Source: an uncultured Actinomycetes bacterium
Lineage (GTDB): Bacteria > Actinomycetota > Acidimicrobiia > IMCC26256 > PALSA-555
Reading direction: 5' to 3'
Length of the DNA: 10,905 nt
NCBI GenBank assembly: GCA_937927875.1
Contig: CALEYV010000131.1
Span: 1 to 10,905 of the forward strand
Numbering within the stretch: position 1 is the first letter of the stretch; every line of letters begins with the position of its first letter. This document shows positions 5,967 through 10,905 of this stretch, in pieces. The translations under genes were made by a program, and so were the position numbers. The notes below the pieces were generated by a model. That model had not been told where the DNA came from. It searched no databases and was given only the letters and a program-made list of their open reading frames with translations.

Positions 5967-6005
5967 CGGCCCCCTTTCCTTCCTCCCTTGGCGCACGGGG
6001 GGCCG
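5967..6005. repeat. GC-only inverted repeat flanking the smc promoter -35
   Basis: CGGCCCCC (5967-5974) and GGGGGCCG (5998-6005) are perfect 8-bp reverse complements, extendable by a G-T wobble at each end. The 23-nt spacer is mostly pyrimidine. The left arm begins 4 nt after the acyP stop codon. Arm centres are 31 nt apart, close to three helical turns. No T-tract follows the right arm. It could be an acyP-side terminator-like stem, an operator or chance. Confidence 0.45.
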
Positions 6006-6015
6006 TCGCTACGAT
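5988..6015 (+). promoter_or_regulatory. Candidate sigma70-type promoter of smc
   Basis: TTGGCG (5988-5993) and TACGAT (6010-6015) are separated by 16 nt; each matches the -35 and -10 consensus at four of six positions. The predicted start near 6022 leaves a leader of about 20 nt that still contains the smc Shine-Dalgarno. The element lies in the 79-nt gap after acyP, one of the two longest gaps in the window. The rest of that gap holds the inverted repeat and a 20-nt pyrimidine run (5970-5989). Confidence 0.5.
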
Positions 6016-6024
6016 CCGAACGAC

Positions 6025-6032
6025 GAGGAGGG
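6025..6032 (+). promoter_or_regulatory. Shine-Dalgarno of smc
   Basis: GAGGAGGG, 10 nt before the GTG at 6043. It supports GTG 6043 as the start, after which the protein begins FLKSLTLKGFKSFA, the standard SMC N-terminus. Confidence 0.75.
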
Positions 6033-6042
6033 ATCGCCGCCC

Positions 6043-8931
6043 GTGTTCCTGAAGTCGCTCACGCTGAAGGGCTTCAAGTCCTTCGCCGACAAGACGTCGC
6101 TCGACTTCGAGCCCGGCGTCACGGTCGTGGTGGGCCCGAACGGCTCCGGGAAGTCGAACCTCGTGGACGCGGTGGCCTGGGTGCTCGGCGCCCAGGGTCC
6201 GCGCACCCTGCGGTCCTCCCGGATGGACGACGTCATCTTCGCCGGCACCCCGAGCCGGGCCGCCCTCGGGCGGGCCGAGGTGTCGCTCACCATCGACAAC
6301 TCGGCGCACCTGCTCCCGATCGAGTTCACCGAGGTGACGATCACGCGCAACCTCTTCCGCACCGGCGAGTCCGAGTACCAGCTGAACGGCGTCCCCTGCC
6401 GGCTGCTCGACCTCCAGGAGCTGCTCTCCGACACCGGGATCGGCCGCCAGCAGCACGTCATCGTCGGCCAGGGCCAGCTCGACACCATCCTCTCGGCCAC
6501 CCCCGACGACCGGCGGGCGATCATCGAGGAGGCGGCCGGCATCCTGAAGTTCCGCCGCCGCAAGGAGCGGGCCGAGCGCCGGCTCGCCGCCACCGAGGGC
6601 AACCTGGTCCGGCTCCAGGACCTGCTGCGCGAGGTCCGCCGCCAGCTCGCCCCCCTGCAGCGCCAGGCCGAGGCCGCCCAGCGCCACGGCAGCGTCGTCG
6701 CCGAGCTGCGGGCCATCCGCCTCTACCTGGCCGGCCACCAGCTGGCCGGGTTCCAGACCCGCCTCGAGCGCCTGCGCGACGAGCGGACCGAGCTGGCGGG
6801 CCGCGACCGCGAGCTCCACGACCGCCTGGCCGCCCTCGACGACGCGGTCGTCGACGCCGAGCAGTCGCTCACCGTGCTCGGCGTCGAGGGCCTCGCCGAG
6901 TGGGTGGCGCGCGTCGAGGCGCTGCGCGAGCGGGGCCGGGGCCTCGCCGCGCTGCTGGCCGAGAAGCGGCGCGGCCTCGAGCGCGAGCTGGCGGCGGCGG
7001 CCGACACCGGGGTGGTGGAGACGCTCGTCGCCGACGCCGTCGGCCTGCGGGCCGAGCTCGCCGCGCTCGCCACCGACGAGCTGGTGCTGCCCGGCACCGA
7101 CGCCCTCCTCGCGGTCGAGGCCGCCGAGGACACGCTGCGCGCGGCCGAGGAGCGCTGGCGGGTGGCCGAGCTCGACGCCGCGCGCGGCCGCGCCGGCGCC
7201 GAGTCGCTCGAGCGCCAGCGCCGCGCTACCCGCGCCGAGGCGGCCGCCAACGAGCTCGAGTCCCTCGACGGCGTGCTCGGCCCCCTCGTCGACCACGTCG
7301 AGATCGACGCCGGCGCCGAGGCGGCGGTGACCAGCGCCTTGGGCGACGCCATGCGCGCCGTCGTCGTGCACGGCGCCGACGCCGCCGGGCGCGCCATCGC
7401 CCGGCTCCAGGAGGGGGACACGAGCGCGCTGCTGCTCGTCGTCGGCGACGCCGCCGACCCCGACCCGCTCGACCTGCCCCCCGGCGCCCGCCCGCTCGCG
7501 GCCGCCGTGCGCGCCCACCACGCCGCGCTCGCGCCCGCCCTCGCCCGACTCCTCCACCGCCACGTCCTCGTCAGCGACTGGCGGGCGGCGCTCGACCTCG
7601 TCGCCGACCGGCCCGACCTCGTCGCGGTGACCGCGGCGGGGGACCGCATCGGCGGCGCCGGCGCGTGGAGCGTCGGCGGCGTGGCCAGCGCCGCCGTCAC
7701 CCAGCGCGCGCTCCAGGAGGCCCAGGAGCTCGCCACCACCGCGGAGGTGACCCGGGCCGAGGCCGAGCGCACGGTCGAGGCGGCCCGCGCCGCCCTCGGC
7801 GCGGCCCGGACGGCCGAGGTTCGACGCGCCGCGGCGGAGGAGCGGCGGGCCGTGCTCGGGGCGCGCCTGGCCGAGGTCGAGACCCGCCTCGCCGACCGCG
7901 ACCCGGCGGCCCAGGCCACCGCCGAGCGTCAGCGCCTCGACCTGCTCGAGCGCGACGAGGCGCTCGCGACCGTCGCCCGGCGGCTCGCCGAGCACCGCGC
8001 CGGCGTCGACACCCTCTCCGACCGGCTCCACGACCGGCGCCGCCGCGAGACCGAGGCGGCCCGGGTGTCGGTCGAGCAGCTCGACCGGCTGCGGGCCGAG
8101 CGCCGCGAGCTCGAGCAGGAGCTGACCGGCACGCGCGAGCGGCTCGGCCGCATCGACGTCGACGAGGCCGAGGCCCGGCTGCGCCACGACGCCACCGTCG
8201 AATCCCTGCGAGGCCAGTTCGACGTCGAGCCGCACGTGGCGCTCGACGCGCCCGCCCCCACCGTGCCCGAGGGCACGACGCTCGCCGGCCGCGCCCGCGA
8301 GCTCGAGCGGGACCTTCGCCTGATGGGGCCGATCAACCCGCTGGCGCTCGACGAGCACCGCGCCCTGCAGGAGCGCCACGAGTTCCTCGAGGCCCAGCTC
8401 GAGGACGTCCGCGCCAGCCGGCGCGAGCTCACCCGGGTGCTGCGGGCGGTCGACAAGGAGATCGTGAAGGTCTTCGAGCAGGCCTTCGAGGACGTGAGCA
8501 CCCACTTCAGCGCGCTCTTCCAGACCCTCTTCCCGGGCGGCGCCGGTCGGCTCACCCTCGTCGACCCCGAGGACATGCTGAACACCGGCATCGAGGTCGA
8601 TGCCCGCCCGTCGGGCAAGAACGTGCGCCGGCTGTCGCTGCTGTCGGGCGGTGAGCGGTCACTCACCGCGCTCGCCTTCCTGTTCGCGGTGTTCCGGGCC
8701 CGGCCGTCGCCCTTCTACCTGCTCGACGAGGTGGAGGCCGCACTCGACGACGTGAACCTGCACCGGTTCCTCGATCTGGTGCACGAGTTCCGCAACGAGG
8801 CCCAACTCGTGATCGTGACGCACCAGAAGCGCACGATGGAGGCCGCCGACGTCCTCTACGGCGTCACGATGCCGCCGGGCGGGTCGACCCGGGTCGTCAG
8901 CGAGCGGGTCGCCGACACCGTCGGCGCCTGA
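6043..8931 (+). CDS. smc: Chromosome segregation protein SMC, short-armed
   Basis: SMC is the ATPase core of bacterial condensin; with ScpA and ScpB it loads near the origin and organises and separates sister chromosomes. Seen: N-terminal head (1 to about 165) with Walker A GPNGSGKSN at 31-39 and the family segment RRAIIEEAAGILKFRRRK; a coiled-coil arm to about 405; a hinge (about 408-560) starting LDGVLGPLVDHVEI and ending with the glycine-rich AAGDRIGGAGAWSVGG; a returning arm to about 760; and a C-terminal head with GPINPLALDEH, signature LSGGE (867-871) and Walker B LLDEVEAALDD with D895 and E896. All ATPase motifs are intact. At 962 residues it is about 200 shorter than usual (about 1,150-1,200), and the loss is shared by both arms. 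RecN, SbcC and MukB are excluded by the hinge and head motifs. An 8-nt gap leads to mscS. Confidence 0.96.
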   Translation: MFLKSLTLKGFKSFADKTSLDFEPGVTVVVGPNGSGKSNLVDAVAWVLGAQGPRTLRSSRMDDVIFAGTPSRAALGRAEVSLTIDNSAHLLPIEFTEVTITRNLFRTGESEYQLNGVPCRLLDLQELLSDTGIGRQQHVIVGQGQLDTILSATPDDRRAIIEEAAGILKFRRRKERAERRLAATEGNLVRLQDLLREVRRQLAPLQRQAEAAQRHGSVVAELRAIRLYLAGHQLAGFQTRLERLRDERTELAGRDRELHDRLAALDDAVVDAEQSLTVLGVEGLAEWVARVEALRERGRGLAALLAEKRRGLERELAAAADTGVVETLVADAVGLRAELAALATDELVLPGTDALLAVEAAEDTLRAAEERWRVAELDAARGRAGAESLERQRRATRAEAAANELESLDGVLGPLVDHVEIDAGAEAAVTSALGDAMRAVVVHGADAAGRAIARLQEGDTSALLLVVGDAADPDPLDLPPGARPLAAAVRAHHAALAPALARLLHRHVLVSDWRAALDLVADRPDLVAVTAAGDRIGGAGAWSVGGVASAAVTQRALQEAQELATTAEVTRAEAERTVEAARAALGAARTAEVRRAAAEERRAVLGARLAEVETRLADRDPAAQATAERQRLDLLERDEALATVARRLAEHRAGVDTLSDRLHDRRRRETEAARVSVEQLDRLRAERRELEQELTGTRERLGRIDVDEAEARLRHDATVESLRGQFDVEPHVALDAPAPTVPEGTTLAGRARELERDLRLMGPINPLALDEHRALQERHEFLEAQLEDVRASRRELTRVLRAVDKEIVKVFEQAFEDVSTHFSALFQTLFPGGAGRLTLVDPEDMLNTGIEVDARPSGKNVRRLSLLSGGERSLTALAFLFAVFRARPSPFYLLDEVEAALDDVNLHRFLDLVHEFRNEAQLVIVTHQKRTMEAADVLYGVTMPPGGSTRVVSERVADTVGA

Positions 8932-8939
8932 GCGCGGCC

Positions 8940-9968
8940 GTGTACGCGCTCGCGCTCTCGCTCCTGCCGGCGCGGCTGGCGGCCGCGGGCGGCAACGCGG
9001 CCGACCTCCAGCGTGCCTGCGGCCCGGCGGGAAGCCGCTCCTGGCTCTGCGAGACGGTGTTCCGCATCAGCGGCAGCAACGGCGCCGCCGACGTCGCCGA
9101 CGCGGTGTCGAAGCCGGTCGGCGTCGTGCTCGTCATCGTCCTCGCCTACGTCGCGACCCTGTTCGCGCGTCGCGTCATCGGGCGGCTGGCCGACCGCCTG
9201 AAGGTCGGCGCCGAGCCCGGGACCACGGTGGCGCGGCGCCGCGACCAGCGGGCTGACACGACCGCGGGCGTGCTGCGCAGCACGGTGGCGGTGCTCATCT
9301 GGACGCTGGCCCTCATCACCATCCTGGGCCAGCTCGGCATCGAGCTCGCGCCCCTGCTCGCGGGGGCGGGCGTCGCGGGCGTGGCCCTCGGCTTCGGTGC
9401 CCAGACGGTGGTGCGCGACTTCCTCGCCGGCATGTTCATGCTGCTCGAGGACCAGTTCGGGGTCGGCGACGTGATCGAGATCGGCGCGACGAGCGCGTCG
9501 GTGTCGGGGACGGTGGAGTCGGTGACGCTGCGGGTCACGCGGCTGCGCGACGTCGAGGGCGTGTTGTGGTCGGTCCCGAACGGCGAGGTCCGCCGGGTGG
9601 GCAACAAGGCCCAGCGCTGGTCGCGGGCGGTCCTCGACCTCGCCGTCGCCCCCGAGACCGTCGTGGCCGACGCGACCCGGGTCATCGAGGAGGTCGCGGC
9701 CGGCTTGCGGGCCGATACGGGGTGGCACGACCGGATCCCGGCCGACGCCGAGGTCTGGGGCGTCGAGGAGCTCGGGGGAGATCGGGTCGTGATCCGCCTC
9801 GTGGTGCGCACCGTGCCGCTCGCGCAGTGGGACGTCGCGCGTGAGCTGCGAGCGCGCCTGAAGGTGGCGTTCGAGGAAGCCGGCATCCGCCTCGCGGTCG
9901 CGCAGCTCATCACGACGGACGGGAGCGCGGCGCGTCGCGGCGAAAGAACCGAGGAAGGCGACCGGTAG
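8940..9968 (+). CDS. Small-conductance mechanosensitive channel, MscS family
   Basis: MscS-type channels open under membrane tension and release solutes during hypo-osmotic shock. The 342-residue product shows an outside-facing N-terminus with two cysteines (C27, C37), TM1 about 59-77, TM2 about 111-131 and a pore helix TM3 about 135-169. TM3 holds the family pattern of alternating Gly and Ala (GAGVAGVALGFGAQTVVRDFLAG), followed by the soluble beta domain (GVGDVIEIG, then VSGTVESVTLRVTRLRD, then VPNGEV). The C-terminal alpha/beta domain runs to about 325, with a charged tail. The length is close to E. coli MscS (286) plus about 50 residues. The start is GTG 8940, 8 nt after smc; no clear Shine-Dalgarno is seen, so translation may depend on smc. 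It sits between smc and ftsY, which are usually adjacent. The paired Cys pattern resembles actinobacterial homologues I recall. Confidence 0.9.
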   Translation: MYALALSLLPARLAAAGGNAADLQRACGPAGSRSWLCETVFRISGSNGAADVADAVSKPVGVVLVIVLAYVATLFARRVIGRLADRLKVGAEPGTTVARRRDQRADTTAGVLRSTVAVLIWTLALITILGQLGIELAPLLAGAGVAGVALGFGAQTVVRDFLAGMFMLLEDQFGVGDVIEIGATSASVSGTVESVTLRVTRLRDVEGVLWSVPNGEVRRVGNKAQRWSRAVLDLAVAPETVVADATRVIEEVAAGLRADTGWHDRIPADAEVWGVEELGGDRVVIRLVVRTVPLAQWDVARELRARLKVAFEEAGIRLAVAQLITTDGSAARRGERTEEGDR

Positions 9969-9987
9969 CATCAGCCGCGCTGATGCT
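9967..9987. repeat. Perfect 9-bp inverted repeat spanning the mscS stop and ftsY start
   Basis: AGCATCAGC (9967-9975) and GCTGATGCT (9979-9987) are exact reverse complements around a CGC spacer. The left arm begins inside the mscS stop codon (TAG 9966-9968), and the right arm contains the ftsY ATG (9983-9985). No T-tract follows. As RNA it would bury the ftsY start codon; as DNA it has operator-like symmetry. TAGCAT (9966-9971) also resembles a -10 element, but no -35 is seen. Confidence 0.6.
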
Positions 9988-10905
9988 CACGAGCACTGGT
10001 GTCGTCATCCTCGTGCTGATCTTCGCGTTCGCCGCCTTCCTGCTCGCGCTCCCCGCCATGCTCGGCCGTCGCGAGCAGCGCCGGCGAGCCGCCGCCGGCG
10101 ACGGTCCCGACGGTCCGGACGACGGCGGCGCCCGGCTCGAGGAGCAGCTGGCCTCGAGTCGCCAGCCCTTCCGGCGGATGCGCGACCGGTGGCGGGCCCG
10201 CCGCCTCGACGACGACACCTGGGACGACCTCGAGGAGACGCTGCTGCTGGCCGACGTCGGCGTCCCGACCACCACCGAGATCCTCGACGCGCTGCGGGCG
10301 CGCGCCCGGCGCGAGGGCGTGCGCGACGCCGACGCGCTGACGCCGCTGCTCGAAGCCGAGATCACGGCGTCGCTCGACCACGAGGACCGCACGCTGCACC
10401 ACCGGCCCGGTCAGCCGAGCGTCTGGCTGCTGGTCGGCGTGAACGGGGTCGGGAAGACGACGACGGCCGCCAAGCTCGCTCGCCGCGAGCGGGACGCCGG
10501 GCGACGGGTCCTGCTCGTCGCCGCCGACACCTTCCGGGCCGCGGCGGCCGAGCAGCTCGCGGCGTGGGGCGCCATGCTCGACGTCGACGTGGTGCGGGGC
10601 CACGAGGGCGGCGACCCCGCCAGTGTCGTGTTCGACGCCGTCCAGTCGGCGCGGGCGCGGGGGATCGACGTGGTGGTCGTCGACACCGCGGGCCGGCTCC
10701 ACACCCAGCGCAACCTCATGGAGGAGCTGGCGAAGGTCCGACGCATCGTCGAGCGGTTCGACGGCGCGCTGGCCGAGGTGCTCCTCGTCCTCGACGCCAC
10801 CACCGGCCAGAACGGCCTCGTGCAGGCACGCGAGTTCACGAGCGCGGTCGGCGTCACCGGCGTCGTGCTGGCCAAGCTCGACGGCACGGCCAAGGGCGGG
10901 ATCGC
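9983..10905 (+). CDS. ftsY: Signal recognition particle receptor FtsY (3' end outside window)
   Basis: FtsY is the GTPase receptor that docks the SRP-ribosome complex at the membrane and passes nascent proteins to SecYEG. The frame is open from ATG 9983 to the window end (307 full codons). Seen: an N-terminal hydrophobic helix at about 7-26, a short Arg-rich and then acidic linker (29-60), the four-helix N domain (about 60-135, with DDLEETLLLADVG), and the G domain with G1 GVNGVGKTT (152-160), G2 DTFRAAA (182-188), G3 DTAGR (234-238) and G4 AKLD (297-300). FtsY rather than Ffh is shown by the membrane helix, the linker and the LDGTAKGGIA segment. The next in-frame ATG, 10058, would delete the membrane helix, so 9983 is preferred. 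There is no Shine-Dalgarno at usual spacing; the nearest, GAGGAAGG (9951-9958), is 24 nt away. Confidence 0.95.
   Translation, partial: MLTSTGVVILVLIFAFAAFLLALPAMLGRREQRRRAAAGDGPDGPDDGGARLEEQLASSRQPFRRMRDRWRARRLDDDTWDDLEETLLLADVGVPTTTEILDALRARARREGVRDADALTPLLEAEITASLDHEDRTLHHRPGQPSVWLLVGVNGVGKTTTAAKLARRERDAGRRVLLVAADTFRAAAAEQLAAWGAMLDVDVVRGHEGGDPASVVFDAVQSARARGIDVVVVDTAGRLHTQRNLMEELAKVRRIVERFDGALAEVLLVLDATTGQNGLVQAREFTSAVGVTGVVLAKLDGTAKGGI

Noticed and set aside
4591..8505. A minus-strand frame open for 1,304 codons across rnc, mutM, acyP and smc.
   Set aside because: It lies opposite well-identified genes. Its composition (long Gly/Ala/Arg/Leu/Val/Glu runs) is the mirror of their codon bias, and no domain is recognisable. 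Such open antisense frames are expected at this GC content.
5988..8654. An 888-codon + strand frame overlapping smc.
   Set aside because: It is a shifted frame of smc. The translation is almost pure Arg, Pro, Ala and Gly, with no family motif, while the overlapping frame encodes all SMC motifs.
1..10905. Search for tRNA or other RNA genes, CRISPR arrays, insertion sequences, direct repeats, attachment sites, defence or biosynthetic cassettes.
   Set aside because: Nearly every base is assigned to housekeeping genes on one strand, and the only two gaps above 50 nt (2097-2173, 5964-6042) hold promoter candidates and inverted repeats. Nothing supports a mobile or novel multi-gene system.

Overview
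The window is a gene-dense, very GC-rich stretch of bacterial chromosome. Every gene is on the + strand. The strong G/C bias at third codon positions, the frequent GTG starts and the gene order point to Actinomycetota. The order recG-rsmD-coaD-DivIVA-like-DUF177-rpmF-...-rnc-mutM-acyP-smc-...-ftsY is the one known from mycobacteria and relatives, but plsX and acpP are present between rpmF and rnc. My inference is a deep-branching class such as Acidimicrobiia; the sequence alone does not prove it.

Layout. 1-2096: the 3' end of recG (branched-DNA helicase), then rsmD (16S rRNA methylation), coaD (CoA synthesis) and a SepIVA/DivIVA-like coiled-coil protein, packed with 1-4 nt overlaps or a short gap. 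2097-2173: the first real intergenic gap, with an extended -10 promoter candidate. 2174-5963: a tight run of DUF177 (yceD-like), rpmF (L32, only 59 codons), plsX, acpP, rnc, mutM and acyP, several overlapping by 4-17 nt. 5964-6042: a second gap with a promoter candidate flanked by a GC-only inverted repeat. 6043-10905: smc, an MscS-family channel gene and the 5' part of ftsY, which runs off the window.

The genes serve housekeeping functions: genome maintenance (RecG, MutM, SMC), ribosome and RNA maturation (RsmD, DUF177, L32, RNase III), phospholipid and acyl-carrier metabolism (CoaD feeds the CoA from which the ACP prosthetic group is made; PlsX uses acyl-ACP), division (SepIVA-like) and membrane protein targeting (FtsY). 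I see no mobile element, CRISPR array, RNA gene or defence cassette, and no previously undescribed multi-gene system. The points worth a second look are small: a perfect 9-bp inverted repeat that spans the mscS stop and ftsY start codons, an SMC protein of only 962 residues with both arms apparently shortened, a SepIVA-like protein with a shortened coiled coil, an inverted repeat around the smc promoter, and a short hairpin over the rpmF ribosome binding site.
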